Origin: CALCMJ01 sp964475415
GTDB taxonomy: Bacteria; Bacteroidota; Bacteroidia; Chitinophagales; Saprospiraceae
Assembly (NCBI GenBank): GCA_964475415.1
Contig: CAYYWZ010000073.1
Location: 1-19,774, forward strand
Reading direction: 5' to 3'
DNA length: 19,774 nucleotides
Both the position numbers and the translations under genes were made by a program. Shown in pieces: positions 1-7,204 of this stretch. The notes beneath the pieces are model-generated. The model was not told the origin of the DNA. It made no database searches and worked only from the letters and a program-made list of their open reading frames with translations. How positions within the stretch are numbered: the stretch's first letter is position 1; every line of letters begins with the position of its first letter.

Positions 1-12
1 TTTATGTATTAC

Positions 13-50
13 AAAAAAGATTTCAGGTAATGATTTGAGATCTTTTTTTT
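13..50 (+). terminator. possible weak intrinsic terminator of an upstream gene
   Basis: A nine-base A/T-dominated stem (AAAAAAGAT at 13-21 pairing with ATCTTTTTT at 40-48) encloses an 18-base loop and runs into eight T. It could end a gene lying left of the window. The stem has one G-C pair, so it may be chance. Confidence 0.3.
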
Positions 51-157
51 ATGTCTCTATGTTAATATTATCAGCCAGTAATAAGTTTCCTGATCTATTT
101 CGCATGAAGCTAAGTTTTTAAAGAATGAATTGCAATTACAATTTTTTATTCTTTACA

Positions 158-188
158 TTGAGTTCTCATCAACACTGGAGTAGTTTCT
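158..188 (+). promoter_or_regulatory. candidate Bacteroidota promoter for the GH3-recO operon
   Basis: TTG at 158-160 lies 20 bases before TAGTTTCT at 181-188, close to the Bacteroidota pattern TTG-N19/20-TAnnTTTG. Transcription would begin near 193, almost on the first ATG, so the leader would be very short or the real start could be one of the ATGs at 265/268. The final positions of the -7 element deviate from consensus. Confidence 0.35.
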
Positions 189-192
189 TTAT

Positions 193-1722
193 ATGTTAGT
201 CAATAATATATTTAACAATATCATCCATACTTATCTCAAGTACCGATACAGAGAAGTGGTATATATGATGGAAAAGCCTATCCTGGCACAGAGAAATATA
301 TTCAAAAAAATACTGCATTATAATTTACATACAGATTATGCCTGTATTAATGACTTGTCTAGTATAGCTGACTATACTTCGTTCCAGAAAGCTACTCCTA
401 TAAACACATATGATGATCTGGTTCCGTATGTTAAACGTATGATGATGGGTGAGTCTAATGTTTTGTGCCGAGGTAAAGTCAAGTGGTATGCCAAGTCATC
501 TGGCACAACAAAAGATAAGAGTAAGTACATTCCAGTCACAAAAGAATTTTTGTTCCGTAACCATATCAAGGCAAACTGGGATATGGTGAGCTTTATATAT
601 CATCATTTGCCAGAGACTAAAATATTTGCGCGGAAAAATTTATTGATGGGCGGCACCTTAGAACCCTACGCTGCTAATTCGCAATCGATGATAGGAGATA
701 TTTCAGCTATAACGATAAAGCATATTCCGCCAGCAGGAAGACCAGTATATACCCCAGATTTCGAAACGGCTTTGTTGCAAGACTGGGAAGAGAAGATAGA
801 ATTGATGGCTGATATCTGTTCTGAGGAAGATGTTTTTTTACTTGCAGGTGTTCCTACCTGGAGTATTGTACTGCTCAATAAAATATTAGAGAAAACTGGA
901 AAAAGTAATATGCATGAGGTGTGGCCAGAGGTGAAATTCTATATGCACGGGGGTGTATCTTTCGAACCTTACAGGGAAACTTTCAAAGCTTTTTTTCCTA
1001 GGGAAGATTTTCAATTTTTAGAAATATATAATGCTTCGGAAGGATTTTTTGCTTTGCAAGATCAGCTTGATAGAGATGATATGCTCTTGCTGGTGGACAA
1101 TCAGAATTTTTTCGAATTTATTACATTGACAGATTACCAAAATAATATTTTACATGCCATCCCACTAGAAGAGGTCAAGGCTGGGATAGACTATGTTATC
1201 CTAGTCAGTAACCGGTCAGGATTGTGGCGATATGTAATAGGAGATACGATTATATTTACCTCTATTTTACCTTATAGATTACGGGTTACAGGTAGGACGC
1301 AACAGTATATTAATACTTTCGGCGAAGAACTTATGGTCCATACTGCAGAGCGTGCGCTAGGAGCATTATGCAAAAAATATAATCTGCGAATACAAGACTA
1401 TACCGTTGCCCCTAGTTATATGGACAAGGACAATAGAGGTTATCACGATTGGCTTATAGAATTTGTGGAGGCTCCGAGGAATATGATTACTTTTGCGGAG
1501 GAGCTGGATAAAACAATACAAACTTTGAACGCTGACTATGAGGCTAAGCGCTACAAGTCTATAGCTTTAGAAAATTTAAAAATAAAAGTATTACCTCCTG
1601 GGACTTTTCTCAGGTGGCAGAAAAAACTTGGTAAATATGGAGGACAGAATAAAGTCCCAAGACTGAGTCCTGATAGAAAATTTGTAGAGGCTATATTATC
1701 AGAATATAAAATAGAACACTAA
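193..1722 (+). CDS. GH3 auxin-responsive promoter family protein (adenylate-forming)
   Basis: A 509-residue GH3-superfamily protein. Plant members are ATP-dependent acyl-amido synthetases that join amino acids to acidic hormones; the substrate of bacterial members is unknown. Visible motifs are the P-loop-like SSGTT (residues 102-106), YNASEG (279-284), RYVIGD (346-351) and GRTQQYINTFGEEL (367-380), in the order expected for the ANL-type fold. Length fits bacterial GH3 proteins of about 500 residues. The start at 193 is preferred because residues 1-40 match the helical N-terminus usual in Bacteroidota homologues, although ATG codons at 265 and 268 sit further from the candidate promoter. No signal peptide is seen, so it should be cytoplasmic. 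It is the first gene of a tight operon with the unknown protein at 1723 and recO. Family assignment is firm; the substrate is not known. Confidence 0.9.
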   Translation: MLVNNIFNNIIHTYLKYRYREVVYMMEKPILAQRNIFKKILHYNLHTDYACINDLSSIADYTSFQKATPINTYDDLVPYVKRMMMGESNVLCRGKVKWYAKSSGTTKDKSKYIPVTKEFLFRNHIKANWDMVSFIYHHLPETKIFARKNLLMGGTLEPYAANSQSMIGDISAITIKHIPPAGRPVYTPDFETALLQDWEEKIELMADICSEEDVFLLAGVPTWSIVLLNKILEKTGKSNMHEVWPEVKFYMHGGVSFEPYRETFKAFFPREDFQFLEIYNASEGFFALQDQLDRDDMLLLVDNQNFFEFITLTDYQNNILHAIPLEEVKAGIDYVILVSNRSGLWRYVIGDTIIFTSILPYRLRVTGRTQQYINTFGEELMVHTAERALGALCKKYNLRIQDYTVAPSYMDKDNRGYHDWLIEFVEAPRNMITFAEELDKTIQTLNADYEAKRYKSIALENLKIKVLPPGTFLRWQKKLGKYGGQNKVPRLSPDRKFVEAILSEYKIEH

Positions 1723-2031
1723 GTGTCACAAGAAATTAATAGTATATTCAACGAGATAACGGATGGTAAAGAAACACCATCTGATGAGCAAATGATCCAG
1801 ATGATTTCTGAGCGTGTAGAAGAACTTCTAGAGCGCAATATAGAGTTACTTATGAGTTATCTGTATAGGCTAGACGTAGCGGAAGCGAAGATAAATGCTG
1901 CCTTAGATCTCAGTGCTATTATCCCTCCGCATGTTGGAATAGCTACACTTATATGGCAACGCCAAAAAGAGCGAATAGCAACCAAAAAGAAATACAAACA
2001 AGATCCTATTGACAACTGGGGTATAGAATAA
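1723..2031 (+). CDS. conserved-looking hypothetical protein, 102 aa, between GH3 and recO
   Basis: Starts with GTG directly after the GH3 stop codon (no spacer) and ends three bases before recO, so it is almost certainly translated in coupling with its neighbours. The product is acidic and helical in the first half (residues 18-45 rich in E, I, M and L), followed by a segment with PPHVG (about residues 67-71) and a basic tail rich in K and Q. No signal peptide, membrane segment or catalytic motif is visible. I do not recognise a named domain. Its position inside a recO operon suggests a cytoplasmic housekeeping role, but that is inference from context only. Confidence 0.75.
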   Translation: MSQEINSIFNEITDGKETPSDEQMIQMISERVEELLERNIELLMSYLYRLDVAEAKINAALDLSAIIPPHVGIATLIWQRQKERIATKKKYKQDPIDNWGIE

Positions 2032-2034
2032 TTT

Positions 2035-2760
2035 ATGTTATACAAATCGAGAGGCATTGTTTTTAAAAATATAAAATACGGAGAGACGAGCCTTATTATG
2101 GATATCTACACCGAGGAAAAAGGACTTCGCTCATTTATCGTAAATGGTGTGCGTACTGCTAGAGCTAAATCTAAAGCTAGTCTATACCAAGTTATGCACG
2201 TGCTCGAAATTCTTGCCTACGAAAAAGATAGCAACAAGCTTAGTAGAATAAGAGAGGCTAACAATGCTTATATCTATCGACAATTGCCTTTTCAGATTGT
2301 CAGATCTAATCTGGGGGTATTTATTATTGACCTTGCGAGAAATACGATAAAGGAAAAAGAAGCTAATCCGACATTATTTAATTTTCTTTTCCAGTGGCTA
2401 GTTTATGTAGATCAGGCTGATTCTGCAGTTCTAAAATTTATTCCGCTTGTCTTTGCTATGAAATTATCGAGTTACTTGGGCTTCGAACCAAGAGATGACC
2501 ATTCGGAAAGCCAGACATTTTTTAGTTTGCAACATGGTAGTTTTGTATCTGCTTCGGACGAAAAATATGTCTTGGATGCTGAGGACAGCAATCAGTTCTA
2601 TTTACTCATGTTTGCTAATATGGAAACGATCAAAAACTTAGACTTCTCAAAGATAGAACGGAAGAGACTCTTAGAACAGCTTATGCTTTTTTATAAATTG
2701 CATGTCGAAGGATTTAAAGATTTAAGGTCATTGGAAATTTTACAATCTCTTAATAAGTAG
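2035..2760 (+). CDS. recO: DNA repair protein RecO
   Basis: A 241-residue RecO. RecO anneals SSB-coated single-stranded DNA and, with RecR, loads RecA in the RecFOR gap-repair pathway. The N-terminal OB fold is recognisable by the opening pattern RGIVFKNIKYGETSLIMDIY (residues 6-25), followed by the helical region with SYLGFEP near residue 145. The CxxC zinc-finger pairs found in many RecO proteins are absent, which is usual for Bacteroidota RecO. The ATG lies three bases after the preceding stop, so this is the third cistron of the operon. It ends with two consecutive TAG codons (2758-2763) just upstream of a GC-rich structured repeat. Confidence 0.92.
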   Translation: MLYKSRGIVFKNIKYGETSLIMDIYTEEKGLRSFIVNGVRTARAKSKASLYQVMHVLEILAYEKDSNKLSRIREANNAYIYRQLPFQIVRSNLGVFIIDLARNTIKEKEANPTLFNFLFQWLVYVDQADSAVLKFIPLVFAMKLSSYLGFEPRDDHSESQTFFSLQHGSFVSASDEKYVLDAEDSNQFYLLMFANMETIKNLDFSKIERKRLLEQLMLFYKLHVEGFKDLRSLEILQSLNK

Positions 2761-2783
2761 TAGTTTTATTATGATTGTTATTT

Positions 2784-2872
2784 GGGCGTCCGGGCGTGCT
2801 ATTCAGGACTCCACATTCGTTCCGGTCCCGCTTTAGGCGTGACGCCTATTGGCTCCTTACTATCACTGACGC
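2784..2872 (+). repeat. GC-rich, hairpin-containing intergenic repeat element
   Basis: A block much richer in G and C than its surroundings sits 24 bases after recO. It begins GGGCGTC and ends with GACGC, so its ends are inverted (GCGTC at 2786-2790, GACGC at 2868-2872). It contains a 15-base palindrome TAGGCGTGACGCCTA at 2834-2848. From memory, Bacteroidota genomes carry a dispersed intergenic family with the frame GGGCGT...GGGC-TATTC...TCC...CTGACGC; this block fits that frame, but I could not search for it. It may form an RNA structure at the 3' end of the recO operon. Confidence 0.5.
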
Positions 2873-2886
2873 GAAGGGATTGAATC

Positions 2887-3153
2887 ATGATAGTCATAAT
2901 TAAAATATTTAATGATTTTTTAAAGAGGCAAGATCAAAATATTGCTAGTCTTTGTATCGCAGGTACAATGGATTGTATAGCAGGTAATTTCTTGCAATTT
3001 AAAATAGGTGAGAAATTTATTTTTGAAGGTGGATTCGACTATTTTATTTGCTTAGTATATACTTTTATAATAGCAAGATTTCTCAGCAAGGTCGATATGA
3101 TAATATATAAGTTACAATTAGATTCCTCAGCTCGTTATACTCGTTCGAAATGA
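2887..3153 (+). CDS. doubtful small hypothetical protein, 88 aa
   Basis: An ATG-TGA frame starting 14 bases after the structured repeat. The predicted product has two hydrophobic stretches (roughly residues 1-8 and 50-65) and a basic tail, so it could be a small membrane protein, but no family is recognised. There is no clear promoter or ribosome binding site, and codon use is unremarkable for AT-rich noncoding DNA. It may simply be an open frame in the recO 3' region. Confidence 0.3.
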   Translation: MIVIIKIFNDFLKRQDQNIASLCIAGTMDCIAGNFLQFKIGEKFIFEGGFDYFICLVYTFIIARFLSKVDMIIYKLQLDSSARYTRSK

Positions 3154-3212
3154 TAATTATTTGTAATTTTAATTACTAATATTTCTCCTCATATAATCAA
3201 TCTTCAAATCAA

Positions 3213-4592
3213 TTAGTCCTCATCGTTAACTCTCATCGTCTTTTTTTGCTTCCTGCTTTTTTCTGCTAAGAATCCCATTTGATGACTTTCCATAGAAGCA
3301 TCTAAGTTAGAGCTTAGTAAGCTTACATCATTCTTATCTACGGCGTTAAGAAAATCTTGGACAAGACCATAATCTCCACCACCGTGGCCAGAGTCTATTT
3401 TTACATGATCATGAACATTCCAGTGTGTTAGTTCTCCTGTACGGAAATCCGAAACATAGAGATCTGTTTCGTCACCATATAGATGTCCCATAGATCCCAT
3501 TATTCTTGTTCGTCTTCCTCCATAATTTGTAAATGCTTCCATGTTGAAACTTGCTGTTATTTCATCAGCAAATTCCATAGATACTATCTGGTGATCTAGG
3601 ACATCGTTATCACAATGATAGACACAACGGCCGTAGGGCCCTTCTTTTATATAGTCCATTATAGCTTCTCCATGTTTGGTCTTATCATCGGGAAGGTCGA
3701 AGACGTAAGTCCTTTGTCTTTTTTCGTGATATATTTTTATAGCAGAGTAAGGACAGCTAGATTCTATAGGACAACCGTCGGTACATCTGGTGGGAGCACC
3801 TTCAGGAGCATTTTCTTTTTTGAACCAGGATAGTGATCCGAAAGAAGAGATAAATCTAGGTTCTTTATCTATCCACCATCGCAGTATATCTAGATCATGA
3901 CAAGATTTAGCGAGTATGATCGGATTCGTATCCGCCTCTACTCTCCAGTTGCCTCTAACAAACGAGTGTGCCATATGCACGTGTTCTATCGGTTCGAAAT
4001 GTTGGACAGAAACCATTTTCCCCAAGGTCCCTTCGTCAATCACTTCTTTTACTTTTCTAAAATAGGGAGAGTATCTGAGTACATGACATACCGCTACGAT
4101 AGCATCTTTTTCTTTTTGTTTCTGAAGTATTTCCGAGCATTCTTCCCAGGTCTGAGCTATAGGTTTTTCTAGTAATACCTGATAACCTTTTTCTAGTGCG
4201 GCCATCGCTGGGCCATAATGGAGATCATCAGGTGTAGTAATGATAACGATATCTGCAAATTTAGGTCTGTTGAAGGCATGTTCCCAGGTTGTAAATTGAT
4301 TTTCTCTAGGGATATTATGTAGCTTACTATATCTTTCTTTTCTTATAGGTATAGGTTCAGCAACACCGATGATATTAAGTTCATCAGGATACTTCACTGC
4401 GTATCCACCATAGGTATTTCCTCTGCTTCCAGCACCCATTGTTATAGCTGTTAACTTCTTTTTTGTACGTCCCTTGTTGAATGCAACTGAAGGTCTATAA
4501 TCCTTATGAATAATTTGTTGGATGCCCACAGGTGCAGTCAGTCCTAAAAGACCTAAGGATTTTAAAGCTGCTCTCCTAGAATATAAACTCAT
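3213..4592 (-). CDS. Gfo/Idh/MocA-family oxidoreductase with Tat signal
   Basis: A 459-residue NAD(P)-dependent oxidoreductase of the glucose-fructose oxidoreductase / myo-inositol dehydrogenase type, which oxidise or epimerise sugars and sugar-like compounds; the substrate cannot be read from sequence. The N-terminus SRRAALKSLGLLGL (residues 5-18) is a twin-arginine signal, so export of the folded, cofactor-loaded enzyme is expected. The Rossmann region carries MGAGSRGN (51-58), followed by the family hallmark EKP (141-143) and HDLD (231-234). A cysteine cluster at residues 269, 273 and 279 (CTDGCP...SCPYSA) is seen in a subset of these secreted enzymes and may bind metal or form disulfides. 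It is transcribed alone; a -7 element and a perfect palindrome lie upstream at 4660-4699. No strong terminator is visible between its stop and 3154. Confidence 0.9.
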   Translation of the reverse strand: MSLYSRRAALKSLGLLGLTAPVGIQQIIHKDYRPSVAFNKGRTKKKLTAITMGAGSRGNTYGGYAVKYPDELNIIGVAEPIPIRKERYSKLHNIPRENQFTTWEHAFNRPKFADIVIITTPDDLHYGPAMAALEKGYQVLLEKPIAQTWEECSEILQKQKEKDAIVAVCHVLRYSPYFRKVKEVIDEGTLGKMVSVQHFEPIEHVHMAHSFVRGNWRVEADTNPIILAKSCHDLDILRWWIDKEPRFISSFGSLSWFKKENAPEGAPTRCTDGCPIESSCPYSAIKIYHEKRQRTYVFDLPDDKTKHGEAIMDYIKEGPYGRCVYHCDNDVLDHQIVSMEFADEITASFNMEAFTNYGGRRTRIMGSMGHLYGDETDLYVSDFRTGELTHWNVHDHVKIDSGHGGGDYGLVQDFLNAVDKNDVSLLSSNLDASMESHQMGFLAEKSRKQKKTMRVNDED

Positions 4593-4659
4593 AGTATTTT
4601 TTTCTGTTGAAGAAGATACATAATTTTTGATAATGGAATAGAATAATTTTTTTTATTTG

Positions 4660-4667
4660 CAAAAGTA
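4660..4667 (-). promoter_or_regulatory. -7 promoter element (TACTTTTG) of the Gfo/Idh/MocA gene
   Basis: Read on the reverse strand, this is an exact match to the Bacteroidota -7 consensus TAnnTTTG. It lies about 68 bases upstream of the oxidoreductase start. No good TTG box is seen at the usual spacing; that region is instead occupied by the palindrome at 4680-4699. Confidence 0.5.
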
Positions 4668-4679
4668 TAGAGCCTTTTA

Positions 4680-4699
4680 CATTGGGTCATGACCCAATG
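4680..4699. promoter_or_regulatory. perfect 20-bp palindrome, probable operator
   Basis: CATTGGGTCATGACCCAATG is its own reverse complement. It starts 12 bases upstream of the -7 element of the oxidoreductase gene, so a dimeric regulator bound here would overlap the -33 region. No T-run follows on either strand, which argues against a terminator. A related GGGT-N4-ACCC core recurs at 4778-4789. Confidence 0.5.
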
Positions 4700-4773
4700 C
4701 ATTCGAGCTAGGTGATCGATATATTTAGACAATGCCTTAGGCAACTTTTATAAATATTCTACCGTATAAATAT

Positions 4774-4792
4774 CAAGGGGTTGTGACCCTTG
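4774..4792. promoter_or_regulatory. second, imperfect operator-like inverted repeat
   Basis: CAAGGG (4774-4779) and CCCTTG (4787-4792) form an inverted repeat whose core GGGT-TGTG-ACCC (4778-4789) matches the GGGT-N4-ACCC core of the perfect palindrome at 4684-4695. The two centres are 94 bp apart, close to nine helical turns. The rest of the 363-bp gap 4593-4955 shows only AT-rich sequence, a short TGCC-TTA-GGCA hairpin at 4733-4743 and the terminator at 4863-4900. Confidence 0.3.
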
Positions 4793-4862
4793 GATTATTC
4801 TTTGTTATATTATGGATCTATTAAAAGGTTTCTATTTTTACAAAATGCTTAGTAGCTAGCAT

Positions 4863-4900
4863 AAAAAAAATGACCATTAAGTTAAATTACTTAATGGTCA
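4863..4900 (-). terminator. intrinsic terminator of the S9 peptidase gene
   Basis: A 12-bp perfect stem (TGACCATTAAGT at 4871-4882 pairing with ACTTAATGGTCA at 4889-4900) with a six-base loop is followed, on the reverse strand, by eight T (4863-4870). It lies 55 bases past the peptidase stop codon. A-runs on the other flank could give weak function in the opposite direction too. Confidence 0.85.
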
Positions 4901-4955
4901 AAAACCAACATACTAATAATAATCTAAAAGATTATAAAACAGTAAATTCTTCTTA

Positions 4956-6974
4956 TTATCCTTTTGTAGGTAACTGGTCTAAGTACTTAGAAAAGAAACC
5001 TAACATGGCAGTATATAATTCTATTCTATTTTCTTCATGACCGAAACCATGTCCTTCATTATACTTTACCATATAGGGAACATCTACACCTCTAGCCCTT
5101 AGATTAGATACTACCTGATCAGACTCGTCTATATTGACACGAGGATCATTGGCCCCTTGTACTACAAATAGTGGCTTGGTGATTTTATCTACATTGAGCG
5201 CTGGCGATACAGCTTTCATGATTGCTGCTTCTTCCTCATTTTCTGGATTATACCATTGCTCGAATACCTGTGCAAGGTATGGCTTCCAGTAAGGAGGAAA
5301 GGATTTGTAGAAGGTAAATAGATTCGACACACCTACATAATCTACTCCGCAAGTATATAAGTCAGGTGTTTTAACTAAACTGCCTAGTGTAGCAAGTCCA
5401 CCATAAGATCCTCCATAGATAGCAATTCTATCTTCATCGATCCATCCTTGTTCTTTGACATACGCAACACCATCTTCTAAGTCGTCTAACATTTTTCTAC
5501 CTATCTGCTTACATCCCGCTAGGTAGAATTCTTTTCCATATCCACCACTACCTCTATAGTTTATCTGTAAAGTGGCATATCCTCTACTAGCGAAAAGTTG
5601 TGTTTCTGGATTGAAACTCCAGCTATCTCTTGGTCCATATGGTCCTCCATGTGGGTTGACAATCATAGGAGTTTTTTTACCAGCTGCTGCTTTATTCGGG
5701 ATGGTGATATATCCATGAAGCGTAAGGCCATCTCTGCTTTTAAATTTGATAGGTCTCATCTCCGCCATATCTTCCTCCTTAAGTTGGGGCATGAGGTCCA
5801 TCAGTTTCTTGAACTCATCTTTTGTATTATCATATAGAAAATAACTACCATATAATTTATCACTATATACATAGATTAAGAACTTGTCTTCCTCATCAGT
5901 AGCACTGGCTATAGAAAAAGATTTATCTCCGAATTGTTTTTCGAATTTGCTATGCAAGTTTTTGTATGTTTCACTTACAGGTATGATGACATCCTTTTCC
6001 CCTTCGTAAGAATAATAATCTACTTCGTAATTTCTTTTTCTAGATCTGCTGATACCACTAGCATCGTAAGTCTCATCTTTAAATACTTTTTTGACAGTCT
6101 TATTTTCTTTTAGGTCATAGAGTAATATTTCTAGCGTATTATTTTCTAGATTACTCATAACATAGGCCTGATGTGGATTATCAGAGTTATAGTCAAAACC
6201 CGAGATCGAGAACTGATCCTTCCAGTTGGTTTTTACAATTTCTTTAAACGGAGCATCTTCACTTGTTCTATAATATAGGACATATTCCGTTCCGTTCTGC
6301 TGCTGTGTATAAGCTCTGAGATTACCATCTTTATCGAAATTATATCCTGCAATAGGATTTGTGGCATCTTTGTTTTCATACAATTTGACCATCTCACCAG
6401 TCTCGATATTGATTCTGTATGGCTCGAATACCTGAGGATTATCTTTATTCATTTCTATAATCATCTCCTCGGGAACATCTCTCATTATGGCAGATATATT
6501 TACCCTTACGCCATCGAAGGGCGTAAGTGCTCTTTGGTTAGAACCATCTACATTGACTGCAAAAAGTTGGTAATTCTCATCTCCTCCTTGATCTTTTACA
6601 TAGATAAGGCGATTATTGTTTGCCCAGCCATAACCTCTGACCAGTTCTTCTGTTTCTTCGATTACTTTTTTTACCTCGTCTGTTATTGTATTTTTTACAT
6701 AGACATGATTCTTGGCATTTTCATCCTTTTCTCTGTAAGAGAAATATTTTCCATCTGGAGAAAATCTAAATGTAGATTGCTTAGGTCTCGCGAAGTAGTC
6801 AGATACTGAGTATTTGTAGGTGCCTTTGTCGAGTTCAGCAAGTTTGTTTAATTCCATTTTCGATGATGGAAGATCTGTATTTCCAGGCAGTTGTTTTTCT
6901 GTTTCTTGTGCGTTCATATTAAAGCTAATTAGAACTGCAATGATAAATAAAAAAGAATTGGTTAGTTTTTTCAT
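4956..6974 (-). CDS. S9 family peptidase (prolyl oligopeptidase type), exported
   Basis: A 672-residue serine peptidase of family S9, which cleaves short peptides, often after proline or releasing acylated or dipeptide residues. Residues 1-22 form a Sec signal peptide ending at the MNAQ cleavage region, so it acts in the periplasm or outside. Residues about 60-400 form the beta-propeller that limits access to the active site, and about 405-670 form the alpha/beta-hydrolase domain. The catalytic triad is visible: nucleophile S523 in GGSYGG (521-526), D610 in GANDPR, and H642 in EGHGFG; HGG (442-444) supplies the oxyanion hole. Length fits the family. It is monocistronic with its own terminator. 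The 230-bp region shared with the divergent gene at 7205 must hold its promoter, but I see no good TAnnTTTG on the reverse strand. Confidence 0.93.
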   Translation of the reverse strand: MKKLTNSFLFIIAVLISFNMNAQETEKQLPGNTDLPSSKMELNKLAELDKGTYKYSVSDYFARPKQSTFRFSPDGKYFSYREKDENAKNHVYVKNTITDEVKKVIEETEELVRGYGWANNNRLIYVKDQGGDENYQLFAVNVDGSNQRALTPFDGVRVNISAIMRDVPEEMIIEMNKDNPQVFEPYRINIETGEMVKLYENKDATNPIAGYNFDKDGNLRAYTQQQNGTEYVLYYRTSEDAPFKEIVKTNWKDQFSISGFDYNSDNPHQAYVMSNLENNTLEILLYDLKENKTVKKVFKDETYDASGISRSRKRNYEVDYYSYEGEKDVIIPVSETYKNLHSKFEKQFGDKSFSIASATDEEDKFLIYVYSDKLYGSYFLYDNTKDEFKKLMDLMPQLKEEDMAEMRPIKFKSRDGLTLHGYITIPNKAAAGKKTPMIVNPHGGPYGPRDSWSFNPETQLFASRGYATLQINYRGSGGYGKEFYLAGCKQIGRKMLDDLEDGVAYVKEQGWIDEDRIAIYGGSYGGLATLGSLVKTPDLYTCGVDYVGVSNLFTFYKSFPPYWKPYLAQVFEQWYNPENEEEAAIMKAVSPALNVDKITKPLFVVQGANDPRVNIDESDQVVSNLRARGVDVPYMVKYNEGHGFGHEENRIELYTAMLGFFSKYLDQLPTKG

Positions 6975-7183
6975 TTAAGTATTTTTTTTAATTCTGAGAT
7001 GAATAATTTAATGCTTGTTCTGAAACTGTCCGTATTATAACGTCTTTGTATAGAGAATGAAAAAATTACCGACGAAAGTGTGTTTTTTTCGGATGATAAT
7101 CCAAGATGAATAAATTATACGATTTTTGGTTTTAGTGTAATGAAACAAATTTTTATAAACTCTTAAGTTTTTTAGTGTTCTAC

Positions 7184-7191
7184 TATCTTTG
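7184..7191 (+). promoter_or_regulatory. -7 promoter element (TATCTTTG) of the TPR-protease gene
   Basis: An exact match to the Bacteroidota -7 consensus TAnnTTTG. Transcription would begin near 7196-7198, which puts the upstream in-frame ATG at 7175 outside the transcript and leaves a leader of only about ten bases before the ATG at 7205. The -33 region is T-rich but lacks a clear TTG. Confidence 0.6.
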
Positions 7192-7204
7192 TAAATTAGG
7201 ATAT

